Shown piece by piece: positions 9,436 through 18,181 of a stretch of DNA of 64,000 nt. Positions within the stretch are counted from its first letter, which is position 1. Every line of letters starts with the position of its first letter. Made by a program: the position numbers and the translations under genes. Source of the stretch: JADLGL01 sp963667605 (lineage in GTDB: Bacteria > Pseudomonadota > Alphaproteobacteria > Rhizobiales > Kaistiaceae). The stretch is from assembly GCA_963667605.2 (NCBI GenBank), contig CAXXUZ010000003.1, forward strand, positions 682,001-746,000, written 5' to 3'. Under the pieces are notes generated by a model. It did not search any database. It saw only the letters and a list, made by a program, of their open reading frames with translations, and was not told where the DNA came from.

Positions 9436-9447
9436 ATCCGGTCTGAT

Positions 9448-10017
9448 TTAGTCGGCATCGTAGGTAAAGAAAGGCTTCAGCGTGGCAAGCGCGGGATGCC
9501 GCCGATCCCGATCAGACAGAATGGCCTCTGCCGCCGAAACCGGCCAATCGATTTCGAGTGCCGGGTCATCCCAGGACAGCCCGAGATCATGCTCGGCCGA
9601 GTAGAACTCGGTTACCTTGTAGGCCACCTCGGTGTTCGGTTCCAGCGTGCAAAGGCCATGAGCGAAGCCCTTGGGCACCCATAGCTGTGCCCAGTTTTCC
9701 TCGCTCAGCACCGCCGACACGGAGCGGCCGTAGCTCGGCGAACCCCGGCGAATATCGACGACAACGTCGAGGACCGAGCCGCGCAATACGCGCACGAGCT
9801 TGTCTTGCGCCACCGGCGGCACCTGGAAATGCATTCCCCGAACCGTTCCAACGTCCACTGAAAGCGAATGATTGTCCTGAACAAATTCCTCGGTGATGCC
9901 GGCTTCTGTGGCCAACTGGAACTTGTTAAAGGTCTCGCTGAAGAACCCGCGCTTGTCGCTATGGCGGCCGGGCGTGATCAGGATCACATCTTCGATTGCT
10001 AGTCGCCGCACTTCCAT
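9448..10017 (-). CDS. rmlC: dTDP-4-dehydrorhamnose 3,5-epimerase
   Basis: A cupin-fold epimerase of 189 residues that inverts C3 and C5 of dTDP-4-keto-6-deoxyglucose. Recognisable stretches are DKRGFFSETFNKF, QDNHSLS, the catalytic His region GMHFQVPP, DVVVDIRRGSPSYG and VPKGFAHGLCTL. It is the first gene of rmlCBDA. The 114-base gap upstream, after the capsule-type transferase gene, is the largest in this part of the minus-strand operon. I saw no clear promoter there. Confidence 0.96.
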   Translation of the reverse strand: MEVRRLAIEDVILITPGRHSDKRGFFSETFNKFQLATEAGITEEFVQDNHSLSVDVGTVRGMHFQVPPVAQDKLVRVLRGSVLDVVVDIRRGSPSYGRSVSAVLSEENWAQLWVPKGFAHGLCTLEPNTEVAYKVTEFYSAEHDLGLSWDDPALEIDWPVSAAEAILSDRDRRHPALATLKPFFTYDAD

Positions 10018-10131
10018 AATCCACTTGTCCCGTCGGGATTGATGCTACAGTCGCTAACCTCCGGCCCCGACCACTACCGTGGCTCCAAGAGAGGATCAAC
10101 CGGGCAACAGCAAGGCCGATGGCAAGGACGG

Positions 10132-11844
10132 TCAGATCAGGGTCGCGCCAGGACCAAGGATCTCAGCCGGATATTCGAATGCCGATCCGGTCAGAATCCC
10201 TTCGCAGACTACGTCGAGGCCAGCGTCGGCGTGCGGCTCCAGCTCGCTCAGTGCGGCGACCTCAATTTTGAATGGCGGCCAACCGGCGGTCGGCTGAGTT
10301 GCTCGGATCGGTATCATACGGCGGAAGAAATAGTGAAACGCATAGCGCCGAGCTCGCTCGACCTCTTCGTCGGCGGGGGACGGGAGATTGATCAGTTCAC
10401 CAAGCAACTTAAGATAGTCCTCTCGGTTCTCGGCATCGATCGAGATTCCCTTGCCGCGCGTCCAGGCATCGCCGGCAACCACCAACGACCTCCCCGATGC
10501 TGCAACTTCGATCCCGGCCTTGGTAGCGTAAATGATCGCCGCCTTCGAGGATTCGATCAGCGCGTAGGTGCTGATCGGATCGTCGGGGCCGACCAGGAAC
10601 ACATTGGACGGCAGCTCAGCGAAGGCCGCCGCCAGAATGTCGGCCGCCTTCTCATTCGCGGGCATGCTTCCGGTTAATTCGGCCGGATGAACCCGGATCA
10701 CCAGTTGCAGCGGCGGCCTCTCGCCAAACCAGCGCACGGTCTCGACCAGCCACTCTCTCATCGAGGCGAAGCTATTGCCCGGATAATGGAGCTGGGCGTC
10801 CCAAGCAACATTGGTGAGCGCCAGGAACATCGGCCGGTTCGGATCAACCCCACGGCGTTTGAGATAGGCCGCAGCGTTGAACTCCGTGCCTTTGCCGAAC
10901 ACGATCCAATCATTGTCGCCGTGCCGCCTGCTGTGGAGATAGCGATCCAGTTCGGTGCGCCACTCATCGGAGAGGCTGAGAGCCTGCCAGCGATCCGCTG
11001 GCTCGGACAACATCGTGCGGTGATAGCTGTCCTCATGGCTGAAGATGAATGTCCGCTTGCGATAGCCGACATTCCAACTGACTACCCGCGCTCCAGCGCT
11101 CCGCGCGGCCGCAAGCACCGGGCCCTGCGGTACGTAGATGCCGTGATGCAACACCACGACATCATAGGGTTGTCGCCGCAGCAGCCTTTCCGCCGCGAGG
11201 TGGGACAGGCGGGCGGCGACCAGGAAAGATCTCAGCACGGACCGCACCTTCGCCCGGTCCTGAAGATCCGAGCGGGCGAAAAAACGCAGCGCCCCGGCGA
11301 GGGCCTGGTCACCGATTGGATCGTCCCGCAACGCCTCGGTATCGCCGTCAAGGGCACCGGCCCAATCGGCCGCTTCGGTTCGGTCTTGTTGCGTCAGCAT
11401 GCCGCCAAGCCGGATCGGGTCGATGCCGAGCTTCCGCCACGCATCGGCCGCGGGCGGATAACAATGATCGCAAAAGTCGGCCTGCGGCCCTCGTTCGGTA
11501 AATCGGTCCAGAGTTGGATACCAGCTGACATCGCCGATCATACAGGCAGGCAACGCGCCATCGCAGAGCAGAACGTCGACCTGGGCACCCCGCAGCGTAA
11601 GCGCCACCGCCAACAGGCTGTCGAAGCGTGACGCGCCGAAATGAAGGCCGACGTCGGTGGCGATCAAAACTCGCGCACCTTTGGCTTCGACCTTGGCTCG
11701 ATTCCAGCGATCACCGTAATTGGCCATGACGGAGGACCAATCGACATGGCCGCCGGTCCGAGCCTGCCGTCGAACCCGCGCCAGCCGCGCCGGACGCAAT
11801 AATGGCGATGATCGAAGTCGGCTCCGGAGTCGGACCAAACGCAT
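10132..11844 (-). CDS. Capsule-type polysaccharide biosynthesis protein (GT-B-like)
   Basis: A 570-residue protein resembling the broad capsule-synthesis transferase group. After a basic N-terminal tail comes a first Rossmann-like half (RVLIATDVGLHFGASRFDSL). The middle part holds VVLHHGIYVPQG and VVSWNVGYRKRTFIF. The second half has LQLVIRVHPAEL, FLVGPDDPISTYALIESS and YATKAGIEVAASGRSLVVAG, the usual His-Pro-containing donor region. It follows the transketolase gene by 11 bases on the same strand. It could transfer the CMP-activated ulosonic acid made by the upstream genes, but that is inferred only from its position. Confidence 0.75.
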   Translation of the reverse strand: MRLVRLRSRLRSSPLLRPARLARVRRQARTGGHVDWSSVMANYGDRWNRAKVEAKGARVLIATDVGLHFGASRFDSLLAVALTLRGAQVDVLLCDGALPACMIGDVSWYPTLDRFTERGPQADFCDHCYPPAADAWRKLGIDPIRLGGMLTQQDRTEAADWAGALDGDTEALRDDPIGDQALAGALRFFARSDLQDRAKVRSVLRSFLVAARLSHLAAERLLRRQPYDVVVLHHGIYVPQGPVLAAARSAGARVVSWNVGYRKRTFIFSHEDSYHRTMLSEPADRWQALSLSDEWRTELDRYLHSRRHGDNDWIVFGKGTEFNAAAYLKRRGVDPNRPMFLALTNVAWDAQLHYPGNSFASMREWLVETVRWFGERPPLQLVIRVHPAELTGSMPANEKAADILAAAFAELPSNVFLVGPDDPISTYALIESSKAAIIYATKAGIEVAASGRSLVVAGDAWTRGKGISIDAENREDYLKLLGELINLPSPADEEVERARRYAFHYFFRRMIPIRATQPTAGWPPFKIEVAALSELEPHADAGLDVVCEGILTGSAFEYPAEILGPGATLI

Positions 11845-11855
11845 AGCGCCGTCGC

Positions 11856-13760
11856 TTAGGTCGCTACGGCGCGAAACCGGTCCGCGAGACTGTCGCGGTC
11901 GAGGCGGTGATGGCGCAACACTTCGGCATTGGTGCCCGACACCGGAATCTCGTCGAGACCCAATCGGGTCACCCCCGCATCATGGCCGGCATCCGCCAAA
12001 GCCGCGGCGATCATCTCGCCCTGCCCGCTAGCGCTATAGTGATTGTCCAGCGTCACCACCGGCCGGCCGGCAGCGACTGTTGCCAGCCAGTTCGGGTTGA
12101 CCTGATTCAGCCAGGGCAAATCGACCAATTGAACTCTGAGTCCGTCGCCGGCCAGTTTCTCGGCCGCGTGCCACGCCTCCGAAAGCAGCACCGGGCCGTA
12201 GCCGACAACCACAAGATCGGAGCCAGGCCGCAGCAGCACGCCCTCGCCAAGGCGCGGCGCCCAATCATCCGAGAAGTAAAAGGGGATCGAGCAGGGGACC
12301 GAGACCAACCGAATATAAGCGGACCCCGTCTTCGGGGAGAGGCAGTGCCTCACCAGCGGCGCAACCGCGGCACCGCAACTCGGCTCGACCATCGTCAGGC
12401 CCGGAATCGCCCCAAGAGCGGCAATGTCTCGGACCGCCTGATGCGAATGGCCGGGACCACCCGGCACGACCCCGGCGAGCGAGCCAACGTAGACGACTTT
12501 GGTTCGCTCGGTGGCGTTATTGTAGATCTGCTCATTGGCTCGCGGCGTCAGGAAGCAGGCGAAGGAATGGGCCACAGGCAGATAGCCCGACAGCGCCAAA
12601 CCGCCTGCCTGGCTGACCATGTCCATTTCAGCAATGCCGCATTCGACGAACCGCGTCGGAAACCGGTCCCGAAACGGGATCAGGCCGGTGTCGAGCACCA
12701 AGTCGGCATCGAGCGCTACGATCTTCTCATTGCCTTCGGCCGCCGCCACCAGAGCCTCGCCATAGACCGGAATCAGACGCTGCATGTTAGCGGCAGCGGG
12801 TGCGGCCGCCGGCTGGTCGACGACCTCGACCGCGATCGCCTCCGCCCCCAGCGAATCCAGCCTCGCATTGGCTCCGTCGACGAGTTCCTGCGCCGCTCGG
12901 CTGTAGGCATCGACATCGGGCGCCCCGGAATGGAAGTGGTAAAGTCCAGCGTCGGATTCCATCGCGGTGTGCTCCATGAAGCTAACGCCGCGGCCCTTGA
13001 CCGTGTCGGCAATCAATATCTTGGGCAGCGGCGAGCTAGCGAGCCGGTCGAGTTCGGCTCCCAGTGCCGCAATGTCATGGCCATCGGCGCGACCGACTGC
13101 CCAACCGAAGGCAGCGAATTTGGCTTCGAGATTGCCGAGATCGGAAGTCTTGGCGACGAAATGATCCGATTGCAGCTTGTTGTGATCGACAAAGACAACG
13201 ATCTCGCCGAGCTGGTCGTTGGCAGCTGAGACGAGCGATTCCCATATCTGGCCTTCTTGCAGCTCGCCATCGCCGGTGAGGACATAGATCGTGCGAGTGC
13301 GACCGGCGAGACGATCGGCCCGGACCATGCCCTTGGCCTTGGAGATACCCATGCCGAGCGAGCCTGAGTTTACGGCCATGCCGGGGACGCCGACATCGGG
13401 ATGCCCGGGCAGGCCGCCGAGTCGGCGAAGCGCGTGAATCTTCTCGAACGGCAGCTTGCCGATCGCGATCAGGAGCGCATAAAGCCCGGGAGCATCATGA
13501 CCCTTGGACGAAAAATAGACATCCTCGCCCGCCATTCGATTGAGATACAGGAGCGAGACGATATCAAGGCTGGAGAAGCTGGAGCCGATATGGCCTGAGC
13601 CAGCCTTGGCAATCATATAAAGTGTGTTGAGCCGACAGATATCGGCGAACAAACGGATGCGATCGACCATCGGCGCATTCAGCTTGCGGATACGGTCCAG
13701 CTCATCCTTGCCGACATAATAGAGTCGCCCTGGGACCGTCGTCCCGATCTGCTCACCCAA
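11856..13760 (-). CDS. Transketolase-like ThDP enzyme in a sugar-acid cluster
   Basis: A single-chain transketolase-type enzyme of 634 residues. It has GSGHIG (54-59), the thiamine-diphosphate motif GDGELQEG (163-170) extending to VDHN, a KGRG loop, the pyrimidine-domain segment VECGIAEMDM with the catalytic Glu, and a C-terminal transketolase domain. Core transketolases are usually slightly longer, and this copy sits in a polysaccharide operon between a CMP-sugar synthetase gene (18-base gap) and a capsule transferase. It probably makes or extends a ketose used for a surface sugar by moving a two-carbon unit; donor and acceptor are unknown. It is unlikely to be the housekeeping pentose-phosphate enzyme, given its neighbours. 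Confidence 0.88.
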   Translation of the reverse strand: MGEQIGTTVPGRLYYVGKDELDRIRKLNAPMVDRIRLFADICRLNTLYMIAKAGSGHIGSSFSSLDIVSLLYLNRMAGEDVYFSSKGHDAPGLYALLIAIGKLPFEKIHALRRLGGLPGHPDVGVPGMAVNSGSLGMGISKAKGMVRADRLAGRTRTIYVLTGDGELQEGQIWESLVSAANDQLGEIVVFVDHNKLQSDHFVAKTSDLGNLEAKFAAFGWAVGRADGHDIAALGAELDRLASSPLPKILIADTVKGRGVSFMEHTAMESDAGLYHFHSGAPDVDAYSRAAQELVDGANARLDSLGAEAIAVEVVDQPAAAPAAANMQRLIPVYGEALVAAAEGNEKIVALDADLVLDTGLIPFRDRFPTRFVECGIAEMDMVSQAGGLALSGYLPVAHSFACFLTPRANEQIYNNATERTKVVYVGSLAGVVPGGPGHSHQAVRDIAALGAIPGLTMVEPSCGAAVAPLVRHCLSPKTGSAYIRLVSVPCSIPFYFSDDWAPRLGEGVLLRPGSDLVVVGYGPVLLSEAWHAAEKLAGDGLRVQLVDLPWLNQVNPNWLATVAAGRPVVTLDNHYSASGQGEMIAAALADAGHDAGVTRLGLDEIPVSGTNAEVLRHHRLDRDSLADRFRAVAT

Positions 13761-13778
13761 GCCGCATCTCCCAGAAAC

Positions 13779-14522
13779 TCATCCCAAGAACGGTTCCTGC
13801 GGAACGTCCGGCAGCTCCGCCTCGCCGCGCGCCACCAACTGCTCGCAGTACCAGAAATCATACTCGGTATTAACGTCCAATCCTTCGGTTCCGGTGGTGA
13901 GGAACGGCATCACCACGTCTCCGGCGATGGTGCCGGTGTTGACCACCCGAGACCAGGCGATCTCAAGGCTCGCATTCTGGACATGGACCTCCGGCAGGGC
14001 CGCCATCTGGGTCGAATGCCAGGGTTGACTGACCGGGCTCAGTGGCATCAGCGGTGTCATCCGTCGCCCGCGCATCACCCACATTTTGCCCGGATGCTGG
14101 TTGACCGGCTCCACCGCGCGCAGGCTGTCGATGCCTTCCTCGGCCCGAAACTCCGCCCAAGCCCGGCGGATCGTCTCCGGCAGGCGGAAGGGGCTGGTCG
14201 GCCTCAAGATCGAGAAGGCTTCAAACTGCCGCCCACCAGTCTCAAACGAACTCTTCATATGGCGAACCCAATCGATATCCGGCGAAGTCGCAGTTGCAAT
14301 TTCGGCCGGGCGCAGTTCCGGCACTTCGGCGCCATAGTGACGGGCGATCGCGGCGTAGCGCTCGCTGTCGGTGGAGACTATCACCGCGTCGAAAACGCCG
14401 CTGGCCCGGGCCGCGGCGATCGTGAAAGCGATGGTCGGATGGCCAGCGAGCGGCCTGACATTCTTGTCCGCGACCCGTTGCGAACCCGAGCGCGCCGGTA
14501 TGAGAGCAACGATTTTTGGCAT
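13779..14522 (-). CDS. Acylneuraminate cytidylyltransferase family protein (CMP-sugar-acid synthetase)
   Basis: A 247-residue member of the NeuA/PseF/KdsB nucleotidyltransferase group. It shows LIPARSGSQRVADKN (7-21), the CTP-binding loop with the conserved Arg-Ser-Gly-Ser, then VIVSTDSERYAAIA, LRPTSPFR and a C-terminal GLDVNTEYDF metal-site motif. It should activate a 2-keto-3-deoxy sugar acid with CTP to the CMP-sugar donor. The gene lies 6 bases after the aldehyde dehydrogenase gene, in one operon with the NeuB-like synthase that would make its substrate. The exact acid is unknown. Confidence 0.87.
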   Translation of the reverse strand: MPKIVALIPARSGSQRVADKNVRPLAGHPTIAFTIAAARASGVFDAVIVSTDSERYAAIARHYGAEVPELRPAEIATATSPDIDWVRHMKSSFETGGRQFEAFSILRPTSPFRLPETIRRAWAEFRAEEGIDSLRAVEPVNQHPGKMWVMRGRRMTPLMPLSPVSQPWHSTQMAALPEVHVQNASLEIAWSRVVNTGTIAGDVVMPFLTTGTEGLDVNTEYDFWYCEQLVARGEAELPDVPQEPFLG

Positions 14523-14528
14523 CTGGGC

Positions 14529-16010
14529 CTAGATCCGCGCCGGCTCGGTGACGATGTAGATGTCCTTCAGATTCGAATAGACGTCCAGCGCCTCGGTTCC
14601 GGGCTCACGCGTGCCATTGCCGGATTGGTCGACCCCGCCGAATGGCATATGCGGCTCGGAGCCGTAGGTGCCGGCATTGACCACCGCAACCCCAGCCCGA
14701 ACCCGATGCGCAAAATCGATCGCCCGATCGATATTTTTCGTGTGGATACAAGCTGTTAGCCCGTATGGCGAATCATTGGCCATCGCCAAGGCCGCAGCAT
14801 AATCGGGCACGGAATAAAGCGATGCCACGGGCCCGAACAATTCCTTGACCGACAATTCGTCCTTCGGTCCAACCCCCTCGACCACGGTCGGCGCCATATA
14901 CCAGCCGGCTGCATGCGCCGGATCGCTGATGCGATCACCGCCGGTAACAACTTTGGCGCCGTTTTCCTTGGCCTGCGACACGGCGGCGACCATCGCCTCG
15001 AGCTGCCGGCGATTGATCACCGGCCCAAAATCATCTCCGTCACTCGGCCCGATTTTGAGCTTCGCGACCGCCTCGATCAGCTTTTCCCTGAACGCCGCAT
15101 AGATCGATGCGAACGCGATCACCCGGCTGCCGGAAGCGCAGCGCTGGCCGGCATTGGAAAAAGCCGAGAGGCAAACCCATTTGACAGCGGCATCGAGATC
15201 GGCGTCGTCGCAGATCACCAGCGGGTTCTTACCGCCGAGTTCCAGCGACACTTTTCGCATCATCCGGCCACAAGTCTCACCGATCCATCTCCCGACGGCG
15301 GTCGATCCGGTAAAGGAGATCACATCGACATTCGGGTGCTCGACCAAAGCCACACCGGCTTCAGTGCCGAAGCCATGGACGACGTTCATGAGTCCCGCCG
15401 GCAGGTCGCCCTGGTACAGGATCTCGGCGAATATGTGAGCGGTTTCCGGCGCATCTTCGGCGCTCTTGAGAACCACCGCATTGCCGCAAATCAGTGCCGG
15501 AAACGTTTTCCAGCAGAGATTTGCGATCGGCGTATTGGCTGGGACAATCAGCCCCGCGACACCGCAAGGGCGCCTTACTGTCATGGCATATTTGTTGGCC
15601 GCGCCGGAGGTCGTGGTCCGACCATAGAGGCGTTGGCCCTCGCCGGCGAAGAACCGCGCCAGAGCGATGCCGCCAGCGGTTTCGCCCTTGGCTTCCGCCG
15701 GCGATTTGCCGGTTTCGGCAGCCACCACCGCGGCAATATCATCGATCCGCGATTCGAGCGCATCAGCAATCTGATGCAGGATTGCTCCGCGCTGAACTGC
15801 AGGCATGTCCGCCCAGCCCGGCTGAGCGGCCTGTGCCTCGCGCACCGCCATATCGATGTCGGCCTCGCCGGATCGCGGCGCCAAGGACAAGAGACGATCG
15901 TCATGCGGCGAGCGTTTCTCGAAGAACACCCCGGAATCTGCCGTCACCGACTGACCGGCAATCCAATTGGTCAGCTGCGTTCCACCGCCAGCCTCAACCT
16001 CGGTCACCAT
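14529..16010 (-). CDS. NAD(P)-dependent aldehyde dehydrogenase
   Basis: A 493-residue aldehyde dehydrogenase with the full set of motifs: PANTPIANLCWK cofactor region, FTGSTAVGRWIG Rossmann loop, general-base Glu in LELGGKNPLV, and nucleophile Cys in GQRCASGSRV. Its start overlaps the SDR stop by 7 bases. In this cluster it probably oxidises a sugar aldehyde, or its intermediate, to an acid before or after the NeuB step. The substrate is not deducible. It could also be a semialdehyde dehydrogenase recruited into the locus. Confidence 0.88.
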   Translation of the reverse strand: MVTEVEAGGGTQLTNWIAGQSVTADSGVFFEKRSPHDDRLLSLAPRSGEADIDMAVREAQAAQPGWADMPAVQRGAILHQIADALESRIDDIAAVVAAETGKSPAEAKGETAGGIALARFFAGEGQRLYGRTTTSGAANKYAMTVRRPCGVAGLIVPANTPIANLCWKTFPALICGNAVVLKSAEDAPETAHIFAEILYQGDLPAGLMNVVHGFGTEAGVALVEHPNVDVISFTGSTAVGRWIGETCGRMMRKVSLELGGKNPLVICDDADLDAAVKWVCLSAFSNAGQRCASGSRVIAFASIYAAFREKLIEAVAKLKIGPSDGDDFGPVINRRQLEAMVAAVSQAKENGAKVVTGGDRISDPAHAAGWYMAPTVVEGVGPKDELSVKELFGPVASLYSVPDYAAALAMANDSPYGLTACIHTKNIDRAIDFAHRVRAGVAVVNAGTYGSEPHMPFGGVDQSGNGTREPGTEALDVYSNLKDIYIVTEPARI

Positions 16011-16795
16011 GCGGTAAATCCCCCATCAACCACGAGATTTGCGCCGGTCACATAGGAGGCGCCGGCGGACAAGAGAAACTGGACTGCGGTCGCGCATTCT
16101 TCCGCCTGCGCCATCCTACCGAGCGGCACTTTGGCGCGATAGCGCTCCAGGAACTCGCCATCCTGGTCGGCCTGAACGCCGGCAAAGGTCACCGTATTCA
16201 CCCGCACTTTGGCCTCACCCCAATAGGTCGCCAGATAACGTGTCAGATTGTAAATCGCCGATTTTGACACCGAATAGGAGACCGGCTTGTAGAATTCCTC
16301 ACCGCGCGCCCGGCGATAGGCGTAAAGCCCCTGGTCCGGCGAAACCATCCCATAAATCGACGCGATGTTGACGATCGACCCGCCCCCCGCCGCCGCCATC
16401 GCAGCCCCGAAGACCTGGCAGCAGATGAACGATCCCTTGACATTGACCGCCATCACCCGGTCGAAGCTCTCCTCCGGATAATTCTCGAACGGCCCGTTCT
16501 CGCCGGCTGGCGCATGCGGCGGTGAATCGAGGGCCGCCGCGTTGATCAGGCCCTCCGGCGCTCCCCATTCCTCGCTGATAGTCACGAGCGCCGCTTCCAG
16601 TCCGGCCCGGTCGATAACGCTCGCCCGATGAATTCGAAGCTGGGCATGGGGAACGATCTGGTCGGTCGCAACGTCAATCACAGCGACCTTGGCCCCCGCC
16701 GACAGCAGCCGGCTGGTGAAGGACCGGCCCAATTGGCCATTGCCGCCGGTGAGGACGATGACGCGGCCGTTCAGATCGAAAGGATTGTCAGGCAT
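16004..16795 (-). CDS. Short-chain dehydrogenase/reductase of the sugar-acid cluster
   Basis: A classical SDR oxidoreductase with the loop LTGGNGQLGRSFTSRL, NIASIYGMVSPDQG carrying the catalytic Ser, and YSVSKSAIYNL as the YxxxK pair. The C-terminus (ASYVTGANLVVDGGF) is typical. I chose the ATG at 16795; a TTG at 16807 would add four residues, and neither has a strong ribosome-binding site. The gene follows the NeuB-like synthase by about 70 bases and overlaps the aldehyde dehydrogenase. Related SDRs sit in many nonulosonic-acid clusters. The likely role is a keto reduction on the sugar precursor. Confidence 0.85.
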   Translation of the reverse strand: MPDNPFDLNGRVIVLTGGNGQLGRSFTSRLLSAGAKVAVIDVATDQIVPHAQLRIHRASVIDRAGLEAALVTISEEWGAPEGLINAAALDSPPHAPAGENGPFENYPEESFDRVMAVNVKGSFICCQVFGAAMAAAGGGSIVNIASIYGMVSPDQGLYAYRRARGEEFYKPVSYSVSKSAIYNLTRYLATYWGEAKVRVNTVTFAGVQADQDGEFLERYRAKVPLGRMAQAEECATAVQFLLSAGASYVTGANLVVDGGFTAW

Positions 16796-16864
16796 GCCAA
16801 CCGGCAAGATTGTCCGAAGGCCACTCCGCCTTCGCGATGGGTCGACGGGCGTAAGCCCCTTTGG

Positions 16865-17932
16865 TCAGGCAGCGGATGCAGCAACCGTATTTTCGACGGC
16901 GAAGGTGTCATCGACCTTCATTGACGATACCAACTGCCGACCGATCAGATCGTCGTAGCTCAACGGAGAAAGTCCATCATTCGGCGTCTTCATTGCGATG
17001 TCGGAATCGGTGAGCACATGACCGGCCGGGAGATCCCGCACCGCCACCAACTTCTTGCCCATCTTGTATAGCGGCCGCTCCTCGCTCGGATACATCCGCT
17101 TGACCCCATCGCCCAGCGATTCAACCGTTCGATGAAGATCACGTACCAGCCGGCGCAGGCCTGGCGGCTCAAGCGAGAAGGCATGGTCGCTGCCCTTCAT
17201 TGCCCGATTGAGGGTGAAATGTTTTTCCACCATCCGAGCGCCGAGCATATACGCGATGAGCGGCATCGAGATACCGCTGTCATGCGAGGAGAAGCCGATC
17301 ACCACATCGGGGAAATGCTCTCGGTAGGTCTCGATCACCCTGAGATTGAGCTCGGAGAATTCAGGCGGATAGCCGGCTGTGCACTGCATGATGCACAATT
17401 GCTGGTTGATAGGCATGATAGAATCATAGGCGCGGCGCACATCTTCCATGGTGCCGCCGCCAGTCGAGATGATCATCGGCTTACCGATCGAGGCAACATA
17501 CCGAAGGAGCGGAATGCTGCGCAGGTCGCCAGATGCTAGCTTGTAGGCCGGAACATCGAGCTCGGCGAGAAAGTCCGCGCTGGCAATATCGAAAGCGGTG
17601 CTGAAGAAGCTGATACGGATTTCCTCGGCATAGTCCATCAGCTCGACATATTCATCGTTGTCGAACTCTAAAGCTTCGCGATGCGTCCCATAGGTATCGC
17701 CGAAGGCATGGTCGGAGGCGTAAGGGCTCGCAAACATGACTCGCGTGAAAAGAGACTTGTTGTCCCTTTTCTGAAGCTTGACCGCGTTCGCCCCGCAATC
17801 CTTGGCCGCATCAAAAAGCTGTTTGCATTTCTCGACGTCACCTTGGTGGTTGTGACCGATCTCTGCGATCACATAGCATTGGGTGTCGTCCGTCACCGTG
17901 ACGCCGTCGATATTGAAGTCCCTGCTCTGCAT
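16865..17932 (-). CDS. NeuB-family sugar-acid synthase
   Basis: A 355-residue member of the N-acetylneuraminate synthase family, which condenses phosphoenolpyruvate with an aldose to a 2-keto-3-deoxy acid. It has the barrel start VIAEIGHNHQGD (21-32), AVKLQKRD, FSTAFD, YKLASGDL and EKHFTLNR, followed by a C-terminal antifreeze-like SAF domain (about 285-350). It is the first gene of the long minus-strand operon and has a divergent promoter region upstream. No sialic-, legionaminic- or pseudaminic-acid epimerase or aminotransferase lies beside it. The acceptor sugar is therefore probably supplied by the transketolase, SDR and aldehyde dehydrogenase encoded downstream. Confidence 0.9.
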   Translation of the reverse strand: MQSRDFNIDGVTVTDDTQCYVIAEIGHNHQGDVEKCKQLFDAAKDCGANAVKLQKRDNKSLFTRVMFASPYASDHAFGDTYGTHREALEFDNDEYVELMDYAEEIRISFFSTAFDIASADFLAELDVPAYKLASGDLRSIPLLRYVASIGKPMIISTGGGTMEDVRRAYDSIMPINQQLCIMQCTAGYPPEFSELNLRVIETYREHFPDVVIGFSSHDSGISMPLIAYMLGARMVEKHFTLNRAMKGSDHAFSLEPPGLRRLVRDLHRTVESLGDGVKRMYPSEERPLYKMGKKLVAVRDLPAGHVLTDSDIAMKTPNDGLSPLSYDDLIGRQLVSSMKVDDTFAVENTVAASAA

Positions 17933-18181
17933 TGGTCTTGATCCGTCTCCCGCTCAATCAACGCCACCCCGAGGACCTAACCAAATCCGTCTCCGATATC
18001 AACATTGCAATAGGCGTTGCCGATCCGCCAAACCGCATGATTCAGCCATTGGTTCGCGCCAAGCGACTTTGACGGACCGATAATCTTCGCCCACCGTTGC
18101 CGGAATATGACAATCTTCCCATGAGATTTCCCGTGCCGCAAGCTGGCACGACTGGGCGCCGCCAACCGTGAGGGCCTCGAT
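17933..18181. promoter_or_regulatory. Divergent intergenic region between sugar-acid operon and GT4 gene
   Basis: These 249 bases separate the NeuB-like gene (minus) from a glycosyltransferase gene (plus). They should hold promoters for both directions because nothing else could drive the long minus-strand operon from its first gene. I could not pick out convincing -35/-10 boxes, an operator repeat or a small gene. A GTGAGGG ribosome-binding site lies just before the plus-strand GTG at 18182. Confidence 0.45.

Noticed and set aside
10687..11631. Plus-strand open frame of 314 codons
   Set aside because: Antisense to the 570-residue capsule-type transferase gene. No motif or start signal.
11907..13229. 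Plus-strand open frame of 440 codons
   Set aside because: It lies antisense to the clearly coding transketolase gene. It lacks domains, is rich in Arg, His and Asp, and is a GC-rich shadow.
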